18,602 bases of DNA, from NCBI GenBank assembly GCA_030824095.1, contig JAVBYK010000258.1, positions 1 through 18,602 of the forward strand, in the 5' to 3' direction. This stretch comes from a bacterium. GTDB lineage: Bacteria; Pseudomonadota; Gammaproteobacteria; Burkholderiales; Burkholderiaceae_C. Below the pieces are notes generated by a model. That model saw only the letters and a program-made list of their open reading frames with translations, had not been told where the DNA came from and did no database searches. Position numbers and translations under genes: made by a program. Below, one piece after another: positions 7,883 to 14,773 of the stretch (position 1 is the stretch's first letter; every line of letters starts with the position of its first letter).

Positions 7883-8104
7883 TCAGGCCGCTGAGAGCCA
7901 GTACCCGGAGTTGAAGGGACTGCTCATGCGCAGTGCCAGCGGGGATACGTCCAACAGCTTGTCGGTTGGCATCTTCTCGCCCGCATCAGCGGGTACTTCA
8001 ATTCCGGCAATGGCCGGGGTTTGGGCGGCGGTGCCGTTAGCCTCATTCGCCCGTTCTGCTTGGCTGGTGTGTGCAGAACGGGCTACAGAAAAGAATAGAA
8101 GCAT
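7883..8104 (-). CDS. Small unrecognised ORF (73 aa) downstream of barstar
   Basis: I do not recognise this frame. It starts at an ATG inside the end of the barstar gene (22-bp overlap, different frame) and ends about 40 bp before the strong terminator, so it would be the last gene of the ribonuclease-barstar unit. Codon third positions are mostly G or C by eye, consistent with coding. The product is Ala-rich with a motif-like end, MSSPFNSGYWLSAA, has only a short hydrophobic start (MLLFFSVA) and no known domain. An 11-bp hairpin straddles its beginning, and no proper Shine-Dalgarno is seen because the region lies inside barstar. It could be a true small protein, the 3' remnant of a decayed gene, or non-coding spacer. 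If it is not real, 7764-8082 is a 319-bp gap holding only the terminator, this hairpin and a possible -10. Confidence 0.3.
   Translation of the reverse strand: MLLFFSVARSAHTSQAERANEANGTAAQTPAIAGIEVPADAGEKMPTDKLLDVSPLALRMSSPFNSGYWLSAA
8049..8083 (-). repeat. 11-bp perfect inverted repeat at the barstar stop codon
   Basis: GCCCGTTCTGC (8049-8059) is the exact reverse complement of GCAGAACGGGC (8073-8083), with a 13-nt loop. On the minus strand it begins at the last base of the barstar TAG stop. There is no T run after it in either direction, so it is not a standard intrinsic terminator. A 3'-end protecting hairpin, an attenuator before the small frame, or a recombination scar are all possible. 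Confidence 0.6.
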
Positions 8105-8484
8105 CGGAAGGGTATTTTTCTATCCCCCCAGTAGTCCGCAGTGTCCCGGAAGATATCGAGCAACTGCTCGCGGGCTTCCTTGTCAAACTTGACGTTGGCC
8201 GGAATGTGCTCCAGCACTGCGATGAAGCCAGGCTGTGGGCCCGACTTGTGCACCGGGTCGGTCATGCTGTCGTAGAGCGCATCAAAGTTCTTGCCGACAT
8301 GGGCCGGCAGCTTGAACTGCTGGCCGATCATGTCCAGCACATCCTGTTTGGTCTGTGCTTCGGCCAGATTGGCGTAGAGGAAGTGGTGCCCGAGTTCCTG
8401 GGCGGCCGCTTGCAAATCGGGCACCCGAAAGGCCCGGATCGATTGCACGATGTTGGTTCTGACTGTTCGAAGTGGCATATCCAT
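8083..8484 (-). CDS. Barstar-family ribonuclease inhibitor (immunity protein)
   Basis: This is a 133-residue barstar-like protein, predicted cytoplasmic (no signal peptide). Barstar blocks a barnase-type RNase by placing an acidic helix into its active site. The diagnostic segment LPAHVGKNFDALYDSMTD aligns with barstar LPEYYGENLDALWD. The two key aspartates (Asp35 and Asp39 of B. amyloliquefaciens barstar) correspond to D68 and D72, and Tyr71 stands for Trp38. The C-terminus WGDRKIPFRCFYSFL is the usual ending of proteobacterial members of this family. It lies 35 bp after a guanyl-specific ribonuclease gene on the same strand, an arrangement that strongly suggests the cognate pair. Start: ATG 8484 with a weak purine tract; ATG 8478 is an alternative. 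Barstar itself is about 90 aa, so this version has extra N-terminal and loop sequence. Confidence 0.9.
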   Translation of the reverse strand: MDMPLRTVRTNIVQSIRAFRVPDLQAAAQELGHHFLYANLAEAQTKQDVLDMIGQQFKLPAHVGKNFDALYDSMTDPVHKSGPQPGFIAVLEHIPANVKFDKEAREQLLDIFRDTADYWGDRKIPFRCFYSFL

Positions 8485-8503
8485 CCCCGCTTCACTTTCT
8501 TAA

Positions 8504-8509
8504 AATATA
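8504..8509 (-). promoter_or_regulatory. Possible internal promoter (-10 TATATT) for barstar
   Basis: The 35-bp gap between ribonuclease and barstar is clearly more AT-rich than its surroundings, and on the minus strand reads TTTGTATATTTTAAG. TATATT would place a start site about 12-14 nt before the barstar ATG. No good -35 is visible. It could let the inhibitor be made independently of the toxin. Speculative. Confidence 0.25.
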
Positions 8510-8519
8510 CAAATTCAGT

Positions 8520-8906
8520 TCAGGGCACGATCTTGCGAAAACTCGCATAGTGATCGGCCGTGTAGTAACACGCATCTGGTGCGGTGCTCGGGCCGCCACA
8601 CACAATCCGACGGGCACCCCGGTCCCGTGACCGGGGAGTTTTGACGGTGTATTCACGGTAGTAGCCGCGCTTTGCAGCAGGCAGCAAACGTTCCCGATTG
8701 CCAAAAACCACACCATCTTTCTCATAGGGAAAGGGTCCGCCTTGGCGTATCAATTGGTAGGTTTCAAGTCCCTGCGCCGGCAACTGGTTCAATGCAACCG
8801 TTGCGCTGATTGGGGTCTGTTCTCTGGCCTGCGCGCCGCCCCACGCCAAAGTTAGGACTAGCAAAAAGCCAGTAAGCACTAACTTAAGAACACCTCTGAG
8901 CACCAT
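8520..8906 (-). CDS. Secreted guanyl-specific ribonuclease (RNase Sa / barnase family)
   Basis: This 128-residue product is a signal peptide (about 1-27, likely cut after AQA) plus a roughly 100-residue microbial RNase of the N1/T1/Sa fold, which cleaves single-stranded RNA after G. It follows Streptomyces RNase Sa closely: GPFPYEKDGVVFGNRE, GYYREYTVKTP, RGARRIV and YYTADHYASF. By that alignment the general base is E85, the phosphate-binding arginines are R96 and R100, and the general acid is H119, all present, so it should be active. Cysteines C103 and C113 could form a disulfide near the active site; this differs from the N-to-C-terminal disulfide of RNase Sa. A barstar gene follows directly. 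The protein should be exported; roles in RNA scavenging or in competition with other cells are both possible. GAGG lies close (4 nt) to the ATG. Confidence 0.92.
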   Translation of the reverse strand: MVLRGVLKLVLTGFLLVLTLAWGGAQAREQTPISATVALNQLPAQGLETYQLIRQGGPFPYEKDGVVFGNRERLLPAAKRGYYREYTVKTPRSRDRGARRIVCGGPSTAPDACYYTADHYASFRKIVP

Positions 8907-8972
8907 GACACCTCGTAAGCGACCCCGGGTAAACCCGAGAAATCCAAGGCCTGCAGTGTCGCGTATTTCGCC

Positions 8973-9012
8973 CCAAAAAGCAAGACCTTGCCCAAATTTT
9001 AGGCAAGGTCTT
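8973..9012 (-). terminator. Intrinsic terminator of maeB
   Basis: AAGACCTTGCC (8982-8992) pairs perfectly with GGCAAGGTCTT (9002-9012) over an A/T-rich 9-nt loop. Read on the minus strand the stem is followed by G-C-TTTTT-GGGG, a short U run. It lies some 50 bp after the maeB stop and before the ribonuclease gene. A second small hairpin (AACTTT/AAAGTT, 9042-9057) sits directly after the maeB stop. Confidence 0.75.
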
Positions 9013-9058
9013 TACGGTCTTTACACTTGAAAGTGCGTGCTAACTTTTCGTAAAGTTG

Positions 9059-11407
9059 TTACCGTGTCGCGTTTGCATCGGCGACAGTGAGCGCCGTCAT
9101 ATTGACAATGCGGCGCACCGTGGTGCTTGCGGTCAGCACATGCACCGGTTTGGCCGCACCCAGCAGGACCGGGCCAATGGCGATGTTGCCGCCGGCAGCG
9201 GTTTTCAACAAGTTGTAGGCAATATTGGCCGCGTCGATGTTGGGCAGCACCAGCAAATTGGCATCGCCGTGCAGGGTGCTGTTGGGCATCAGGAGCTCGC
9301 GGGCGGCGCCATCCAGGGCCACGTCGCCGTGCATTTCGCCGTCCACTTCCAGCCAGGGCGCCTGTTGTTGCAGCAGGGCCAGGGTCTGGCGCATCTTGAC
9401 GGCGCTGGGCTCATTGCTGCTGCCAAAGCTGGAGTGGCTGAGCAGCGCCGCCTTGGGCTTGAAGCCAAACCGGCGTATTTCCTCGGCCGCCATGATGGTG
9501 ATCTTGGCCAGCTCGCGCGCCGTGGGATCGTAGTTGACGTGGGTGTCCACCAGGAAGACCTGGCGGCCTGGCAACATCAGCCCGTTCATGCAGGCGTAGA
9601 TCTGCACATCGTCGGCCGCGCTGCTGGCGCGTTTTCCAATCACCTGGTCCAGGTACTGCAGGTGCAGGGCGGTGGTGCCCCAGGTGCCGCAGATCAGGCC
9701 GTCCACATCGCCCTTGTGCAGCAGCATGGCGCCAATCAGGGTCAGGCGGCGGCGCATTTCGATCTTGGCCACCTGCACCGTGATGCCCTTGCGCTCGGTC
9801 ATGCGGTGGTAGGTCTGCCAGAAGTCGCGGTAGCGGTGGTCCTGCTCGACGTTGACCACGTTGTAGTCCACGCCCTGCTTCAGGCGCAGGCCGAACTTCT
9901 CGACCCGCTCGGCAATCACCGTGGGGCGACCGATCAGCGTGGGCAGCGCCAGGCGTTCGTCGACCACGATCTGGGCGGCGCGCAGCACGCGCTCGTCTTC
10001 GCCCTCGGCATAGGCCACGCGCTTCTTGAGCGCCTTCTTGGCGGCGGTGAAGATGGGCTTCATCGTCGTGCCGGAGGCATAGACAAAGCTTTGCAGCTTT
10101 TCGCGGTAGGCATCCAGGTCGGCAATCGGTCGCAGGGCCACGCCGCTATCGGCTGCGGCCTTGGCGACGGCCGGCGCGATCTTCATCATCAGGCGCGGAT
10201 CGAAAGGCTTGGGAATCAGGTACTCGGGGCCAAACGCCAACTGCTCGCCGACGTAGGCTGCTGCCACCACTTCGCTCTGCTCGGCCTGGGCCAGATCGGC
10301 AATGGCGTGCACCGCGGCAATTTCCATTTCCAGTGTGATGGTCGAAGCGCCCGCATCCAGCGCACCGCGGAAGATGTAGGGGAAGCACAGGACGTTGTTG
10401 ACCTGGTTGGGGTAGTCGGTACGCCCGGTGGCCATGATGATGTCATCGCGCACCGCATGCGCTTCCTCTGGCAGGATTTCCGGCGTGGGATTGGCCAGTG
10501 CAAACACCAGGGGCTTTGCGGCCATGCTCTTGACCATGTCGGCCTTGAGCACGCCGCCGGCGGACAGTCCCAGGAAGATGTCGGCGCCAGCAATGGCCTC
10601 GCGCAGCGTGCGCTGGTCGGTCTTCTGGGCGAACTGGGCCTTGTCTGCGTCCATCAGCTCGGTGCGGCCTTCATAGACCAGGCCGGCCAGGTCGGTGACC
10701 CAGATGTTTTCACGCGGAATGCCCAGCTTGACCAGCAGGCCCAGGCAGGCCAGCGCGGCAGCACCGGCGCCGGAGGTGACCAGCTTGATCTTCTTGGGGT
10801 CCTTGCCGACGACCTTCAGGCCATTCAGGATGGCCGCGCCGACCACGATGGCCGTGCCGTGTTGGTCGTCGTGGAAGACCGGTATCTTCATGCGCTCGCG
10901 CAGCTTGCGCTCCACATAGAAGCAGTCCGGTGCCTTGATGTCTTCGAGGTTGATGCCGCCAAAGGTCGGCTCCAGCGAGGCGATGATCTCGACCAGTTTG
11001 TCCAGGTCGTGCTTTTCGTTGATCTCGATGTCAAACACATCAATGCCGGCGAACTTCTTGAACAGCACGCCCTTGCCTTCCATGACCGGCTTGGCCGCCA
11101 GCGGGCCGATGTCGCCCAGGCCCAGAACGGCGGTGCCGTTGGTGATCACCGCAACCAGGTTGCCCCGGCTGGTGTACTTGAAGGCGTTATTCGGGTCCTT
11201 GACGATTTCCTCGCAGGGCGCGGCCACACCGGGCGAATAGGCCAGGGCCAGATCGTGCTGGTTGACCATCTGCTTGGTGGCGGAAACCGCGATTTTTCCG
11301 GGGGTGGGGAACTCGTGGTACTCCAGGGCAGCCTGGCGCAGCTGGGCTTTTTTCTCCGCGGAATTGGAGACCGGGGCCTTGGGGGTAAGGGGCGTCTGAT
11401 GTGGCAT
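9059..11407 (-). CDS. maeB: NADP-dependent malic enzyme with C-terminal phosphotransacetylase-like domain
   Basis: MaeB converts malate to pyruvate and CO2 in the cytoplasm, supplying NADPH and pyruvate for growth on organic acids. The 782-residue length and layout are those of the hybrid MaeB class (E. coli 759 aa). The malic N-domain is at about 25-160 (ALAYSPGVAAPCEEI; GLGDIGPLAAKPVMEGK; GGINLEDIKAPDCF). The metal-binding PVFHDDQHGTA follows at 176-186, and then the dinucleotide fold with TSGAGAAALACLGLL (211-225). From about residue 450 comes the phosphotransacetylase-like domain (AEGEDERVLRAAQIV, ending FGSSNEPSAVKMRQ and GGNIAIGPVLLGAAKPVHVL), which in this class is regulatory and binds acetyl-CoA rather than acting as Pta. 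GAGG lies 7 nt before the ATG. It is flanked by its own promoter-like and terminator sequences, so probably monocistronic. Confidence 0.97.
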   Translation of the reverse strand: MPHQTPLTPKAPVSNSAEKKAQLRQAALEYHEFPTPGKIAVSATKQMVNQHDLALAYSPGVAAPCEEIVKDPNNAFKYTSRGNLVAVITNGTAVLGLGDIGPLAAKPVMEGKGVLFKKFAGIDVFDIEINEKHDLDKLVEIIASLEPTFGGINLEDIKAPDCFYVERKLRERMKIPVFHDDQHGTAIVVGAAILNGLKVVGKDPKKIKLVTSGAGAAALACLGLLVKLGIPRENIWVTDLAGLVYEGRTELMDADKAQFAQKTDQRTLREAIAGADIFLGLSAGGVLKADMVKSMAAKPLVFALANPTPEILPEEAHAVRDDIIMATGRTDYPNQVNNVLCFPYIFRGALDAGASTITLEMEIAAVHAIADLAQAEQSEVVAAAYVGEQLAFGPEYLIPKPFDPRLMMKIAPAVAKAAADSGVALRPIADLDAYREKLQSFVYASGTTMKPIFTAAKKALKKRVAYAEGEDERVLRAAQIVVDERLALPTLIGRPTVIAERVEKFGLRLKQGVDYNVVNVEQDHRYRDFWQTYHRMTERKGITVQVAKIEMRRRLTLIGAMLLHKGDVDGLICGTWGTTALHLQYLDQVIGKRASSAADDVQIYACMNGLMLPGRQVFLVDTHVNYDPTARELAKITIMAAEEIRRFGFKPKAALLSHSSFGSSNEPSAVKMRQTLALLQQQAPWLEVDGEMHGDVALDGAARELLMPNSTLHGDANLLVLPNIDAANIAYNLLKTAAGGNIAIGPVLLGAAKPVHVLTASTTVRRIVNMTALTVADANATR

Positions 11408-11474
11408 CTTGCATCCTCTGCGGCGCGGGGCCGATGCGAAGGCGTGCGGCCCGGTGCCCTGTTATGGGCTTTGC

Positions 11475-11503
11475 ATTGTAGACCTCGCCTCCGGGAATGA
11501 CCG
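11475..11503 (-). promoter_or_regulatory. Predicted sigma-70 promoter of maeB
   Basis: On the minus strand TACAAT (11475-11480) is a near-perfect -10. A weak -35, CGGTCA (11498-11503), lies upstream with a 17-bp spacer. The start point would be about 60 bp before the maeB ATG. The -35 matches only 3 of 6, so an activator may be needed or another -35 is used. Confidence 0.4.
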
Positions 11504-11563
11504 GTTGGGCCAGCCCGTAGTTTCCACAGGCTGATGCGGATCGGGCATGACGTTATACGGACG

Positions 11564-12907
11564 CTAGGTGCGTACCGTCACCGCCAGCCCCCCCAGATCG
11601 GCGGAACGCTCCACCTGCATGTGCATCTGGTGGACGGCCGCAATGCGCTTCACGATGGACCAGCCCAGTCCGCTGCCGGTTTCCTCGTTGCCGGTCACCC
11701 GGAAGAACCGCTCGCCCAGGCGCTGCAGGTCCGAGTCGGACAGTCCGGGGCCGCTGTCTTCCACACGCAGCACGGTCCGCTGGTCCTGGCGGTACACGCT
11801 CACCCGAATGGAGGCAGCAGGAGGGCTGTAGCGCACGGCGTTGTCCACCAGGTTGCGCACCAGCACCGTCAGCAGGGTGGCGTTGCCGGACAGTTGGCAG
11901 GGCTCGATTGCGTCGAGTTCCAGGTTCTGGCCCTTGGCAATGGCGTGGGGTGCCTGGTCCGCCACTACCTGGCGGACCAGCGCGCACAGGTCCAGGCTCT
12001 GCAGCGCGGGCGCGGCCGATGCCTCCAGGCGGGACAGGGTCAGCATTTGGTCGACCAGCCGGATGGCACGGTCACACCCTTCCAGCGTGTGGTTGAGGGC
12101 CTGGCGACGCAGGCCATCATCCGTCTCGCCCATTGCCACCTGGGCCTGTGTCCGAATCGCAGCAATGGGGGTGCGCAGCTCATGCGAGGCATCTGCCGTG
12201 AAGCGCCGCTCGGACTCCAGCAGCGTCGCGATGCGCTCCAGCAGGTTGTTCAACGACTCGACCATGGGCACGATCTCGGTCGGGGTGCCGTCCACTGCCA
12301 GGGGTTCCAGCGCATCCGGTCGGCGCCGTGCCAGTGCCGTGCCCAGTTCCCGCATGGGGGCCACACTGCGGTTGATGGCCCACCAAAGTGCCACGGCCAA
12401 CAGCGGCAGGCCCAAGGCCATGGGCAGCAGCGTGCTGCGCAACACCGCCCACAGAATGCTCGACCGCGATGCCAGTTCCTCACCCACATAGACCTGGATG
12501 TCCGGCTCTGCACCAAAGGCGGAAAAGACGCGCCATTCCACTCCGCCCACCTGCACCGTATCGAAGCCCGGCTTGAACGAAGTGCTCAGGCCACTCAGGG
12601 GCGTCAGGGGCGCATGGGCCGAGCGCGTGACCAGACGGCCGGCATAGAAAACCTGGAAGGCCACCTTGGGCGCGTAGCGGTGCAAGGACGGTGCGTCCAC
12701 ATTGTGGTGTTCCTCATCCATTTCATCGGCCTGCTGCACCACGAGGATGGCCGCCGCCTGCGCCAGGTGGCCATCGAGCAGCTCGTCGAGTTCATGGCGG
12801 GCATCAAACCAGGTCAGCACTCCGGTGGACAGCCAGACGCTGGCCACCAGACCCAGCACCAGGGTCAGCAGGCGGCGTTGCAGGGAATAGGGTCGGGATG
12901 GCATCAC
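11564..12907 (-). CDS. qseC: QseC-like membrane sensor histidine kinase
   Basis: This is a 447-residue inner-membrane kinase. TM1 is at about 12-34, followed by a periplasmic sensor domain of about 120 residues with the QseC/TctE-type N-terminal pattern (LDGHLAQAAAILVVQQ ... FQVFYAGRLVTRSAHAP). TM2 is at about 156-177, a HAMP-like linker runs to about 230, and the phospho-acceptor is H242 in ASHELRTPIAAI. The ATPase domain has RNLVDNAVRYSP (N-box), VEDSGPGL (G1) and GSGLGWSIV (G2); all catalytic motifs are present. Its ATG overlaps the regulator's stop by 4 bp (ATGA), so the two are translationally coupled. QseC in enterobacteria responds to catecholamines and AI-3, but here the signal is unknown and, given the cytochrome neighbours, could be redox or gas related. 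The gene is last in the shp operon. Confidence 0.9.
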   Translation of the reverse strand: MMPSRPYSLQRRLLTLVLGLVASVWLSTGVLTWFDARHELDELLDGHLAQAAAILVVQQADEMDEEHHNVDAPSLHRYAPKVAFQVFYAGRLVTRSAHAPLTPLSGLSTSFKPGFDTVQVGGVEWRVFSAFGAEPDIQVYVGEELASRSSILWAVLRSTLLPMALGLPLLAVALWWAINRSVAPMRELGTALARRRPDALEPLAVDGTPTEIVPMVESLNNLLERIATLLESERRFTADASHELRTPIAAIRTQAQVAMGETDDGLRRQALNHTLEGCDRAIRLVDQMLTLSRLEASAAPALQSLDLCALVRQVVADQAPHAIAKGQNLELDAIEPCQLSGNATLLTVLVRNLVDNAVRYSPPAASIRVSVYRQDQRTVLRVEDSGPGLSDSDLQRLGERFFRVTGNEETGSGLGWSIVKRIAAVHQMHMQVERSADLGGLAVTVRT

Positions 12908-13572
12908 GGGGGTGTTTCACGCATCAGCATATAGCCTACACCGCGCACGGTGTGGATCAGCTTGCTGCCCAGCTTGCGCCGCAGGTTGTGGATATGCACC
13001 TCAATCGCATTGCTGTCCACCTCCTGGCCCCAGCTGTAGAGCTGCTGCTCCAGCTGTTCGCGCGACAGCACCCGCCCCGCAGCCAGCATGAAGGCCTGCA
13101 GCAGGTCGAACTCCCGCGTGGACAGGAGAACCGGCGTGTCGCCCTGGCGCACAGTGCGCGATGCCGGGTCCAGCACCACATCCTGGGCCTGCAGGCACTC
13201 CTGGGGCTGGCCGTGGGCACGGCGCACCAGGGCGCGCAGGCGCGCTGCCAGCTCGTTCAGGTCCACCGGCTTGACGACATAGTCGTCGGCCCCGGCATCC
13301 AGACCACGTATGCGTTCGGGCACCGTGTCCCGCGCGGTCAGCACCAGCACCGGGGTGGCAATGCGGGCCTGGCGAATGGTGCTCAGAACCGCCAGCCCAT
13401 CCTTGCGCGGCAGGCCCAGATCGAGCACCGCCGCCGTGTAAGGCTGGGCACGCAGTTCGCGCTCGGCGGCTTCACCATCGCGCACCCAGTCCACCTGAAA
13501 GCCCAACTGGCGCAGGCCGGCCCGCAGGCCATCTCCCAGCAGGGCGTCGTCTTCGGCAAGCAGGATACGCAT
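12904..13572 (-). CDS. qseB: QseB-like OmpR-family response regulator
   Basis: The 222-residue regulator has a receiver domain (about 1-118) with the acidic pocket D8/D9, phosphorylation site D51 (AAVLDLGLP), T79 and K101 (YVVKPVDL). A winged-helix DNA-binding domain follows (about 128-218; STREFDLLQAF, SNAIEVHIHNLRRKLGS, HTVRGVGYML). The KPVDLNELAARLRALVRR linker and overall similarity place it with QseB/PmrA/TctD. It starts 2 bp after the cytochrome b gene and overlaps qseC by 4 bp, so it belongs to the shp operon. Family members of PmrA/QseB type bind direct repeats of CTTAA-like half-sites, and such a repeat lies in front of shp (15234-15250), so autoregulation of the whole operon is likely. 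Confidence 0.93.
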   Translation of the reverse strand: MRILLAEDDALLGDGLRAGLRQLGFQVDWVRDGEAAERELRAQPYTAAVLDLGLPRKDGLAVLSTIRQARIATPVLVLTARDTVPERIRGLDAGADDYVVKPVDLNELAARLRALVRRAHGQPQECLQAQDVVLDPASRTVRQGDTPVLLSTREFDLLQAFMLAAGRVLSREQLEQQLYSWGQEVDSNAIEVHIHNLRRKLGSKLIHTVRGVGYMLMRETPP

Positions 13573-13574
13573 GG

Positions 13575-14291
13575 TCAGATTGTCCTACTGGCGGTTGGGG
13601 TATCAGCCGTTGGCTGAGGGGCACTCTGCCATTGCAGCCACCAGAAGCCCAGCACGGCCACCAGGATCAGGCCGGCCACGGGTGCCCAGGTGCGACGGAT
13701 GCCCTGGTCAGCGGGCCCCTTCTTGCGACCGGTCAGCATGGCGCGCGCCAGGTTTTCCTTGTGCAGCCAGCTGGACGCCACGACCGCAGCGATGTGCACG
13801 CCAACCAGCAGCAGCATGCCGTTGGCGACAACCTCGTGCAGCTCGGCCACCCATTCGCCGAAGATCTCGTTGTAGGTGGCCCAGCCGCTGGCAGCAATCG
13901 CAGCCGCCAGGCCCAGCAGGGCGACGATGGCCAGTGCGCCGGCCGGGTTGTGGCCGGTGTGGTGTTCGGGCTGGCGCGAAGCCAGGCTGCGCAGGTAGCG
14001 CGCCACAGCGGTTGGGCCCTGCACAAAGGATGCAAAGCGGGCGTACCGGGTGCCCACCAGGCCCCACACCACGCGAAAGACCACCAGGCCGGCCATGGTG
14101 TAGCCCAGGGTCACGTGCACCAGGCGCCAGGTCTCGCTCTCCGACGTGGCGTAGGCGCCGGCAAAGCACAGCGCCATGAGCCAGTGGAAGACCCGCGTTG
14201 GCAGGTCCCAGACCAGGATGGTTCTGGCGTTCGTGGCGCTGGCTGCCGGGGCAGCTCCGGCGTTAGCGGGGGGTGCGGATGTTGCGTTCAC
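13575..14291 (-). CDS. Cytochrome b561-family membrane protein (SHP/DHC partner)
   Basis: This is a 238-residue inner-membrane dihaem cytochrome b of the Ni/Fe-hydrogenase b-subunit/YodB type. The start of helix 1, VWDLPTRVFHWLMAL, is diagnostic. Four likely haem ligands are H36 (VFHW), H59 (LVHVTLGY), H152 (ELHEVVAN) and H166 (GVHIAAV). Four core helices lie at about 33-50, 58-79, 117-137 and 150-173, with an additional C-terminal helix at about 203-221. Such proteins pass electrons from quinol to periplasmic cytochromes c, here most plausibly to the dihaem cytochrome encoded just upstream. The start is a GTG with GGGGA 5 nt before it, giving a 29-bp overlap with dhc. The N-terminal tail (about 22 residues, Ala/Pro/Ser rich) is unusual for the family. 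Confidence 0.9.
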   Translation of the reverse strand: MNATSAPPANAGAAPAASATNARTILVWDLPTRVFHWLMALCFAGAYATSESETWRLVHVTLGYTMAGLVVFRVVWGLVGTRYARFASFVQGPTAVARYLRSLASRQPEHHTGHNPAGALAIVALLGLAAAIAASGWATYNEIFGEWVAELHEVVANGMLLLVGVHIAAVVASSWLHKENLARAMLTGRKKGPADQGIRRTWAPVAGLILVAVLGFWWLQWQSAPQPTADTPTASRTI

Positions 14292-14745
14292 TGAAATCCC
14301 CGGAGTCGGCTTGGGTGTGGCAGGCCGCGCAATTGGCCGCGCTCTTGACGGCCGGGAGACTCCAGCGGGCGGCGGGCACCTCGCGGTGCTTGCGCTCGAA
14401 CCATGCGGTGCGGGTGATGCGGTCCTGTGGTGGCTCTTCGCGCACGCGCTTGTAGGCGCCTGCGTGGGTCTGGACCCAGGCGGTGATGGTCTTCAGGCTG
14501 GCCGGGTCCACGGAGGCATCGGTGCCGAAGTGGTGGGACAGGTCGTTCAGGATGCGCGACCACGAGGCCGCCGGCATCAGCGTGGGCGGATAGGCCACGT
14601 GGCAGGAATCGCATTCCTGCTTGTACTGGGGCAGCAGGGGCACGTTGCGCCCATTGCCGTCGGCCAGCGCGGTGTGGGCGAACCCGGCCAGGGCAACGGA
14701 GGCAATCAGGGCGCGCAACAGGGTGGTGCCGAAATGATGGGCCAT
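14263..14745 (-). CDS. dhc: Periplasmic dihaem cytochrome c (DHC)
   Basis: This 160-residue exported protein has a signal peptide (about 1-28, likely cut after ALA) and two haem-binding motifs, CDSCH (45-49) and CAACH (139-143). The surrounding pattern (LPQYKQECDSCHVAYPPTLMPAASW ... LSHHFGTDASVD ... WFERKHREV) is that of DHC, known from Rhodobacter sphaeroides as the electron donor to SHP. The start at 14745 was chosen because it opens directly into the signal peptide; the frame is open a further 363 bp upstream, but that stretch lies antisense-like inside shp in another frame and has no coding character. It lies 28 bp after shp and overlaps the cytochrome b gene by 29 bp. Role by family: relay between cytochrome b and SHP in the periplasm. 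Confidence 0.92.
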   Translation of the reverse strand: MAHHFGTTLLRALIASVALAGFAHTALADGNGRNVPLLPQYKQECDSCHVAYPPTLMPAASWSRILNDLSHHFGTDASVDPASLKTITAWVQTHAGAYKRVREEPPQDRITRTAWFERKHREVPAARWSLPAVKSAANCAACHTQADSGDFSERNIRTPR

Positions 14746-14773
14746 GGGAATTTTCCAGTGGTGGGTTGCAGGG

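Noticed and set aside
8049..8083. Reading the hairpin as an integron attC site
   Set aside because: The RYYYAAC and GTTRRRY core sites are not met, no integrase is in view, and the stem is a plain perfect repeat.
7782..8192. Plus-strand frame of 136 codons across the terminator and the barstar end
   Set aside because: It runs through the strong terminator stem and antisense to barstar, and has no recognisable motif. The minus-strand small frame fits the context better, though weakly.
8921..8940. CGGGT/ACCCG palindrome 20-30 bp before the ribonuclease start as an operator
   Set aside because: The stem is only 5 bp in GC-rich DNA, with no second copy and no local regulator to bind it; likely chance.
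9056..11500. Very long open frame (814 codons) antisense to maeB
   Set aside because: maeB on the other strand is a complete, well-conserved enzyme. The antisense frame is a side effect of high GC3 codons, is rich in His, Gln and Gly, and has no recognisable domain.
11534..12934. Long plus-strand frame opposite qseC
   Set aside because: The minus strand has an intact kinase with every catalytic box; the opposite frame shows only the biased composition of an antisense shadow.
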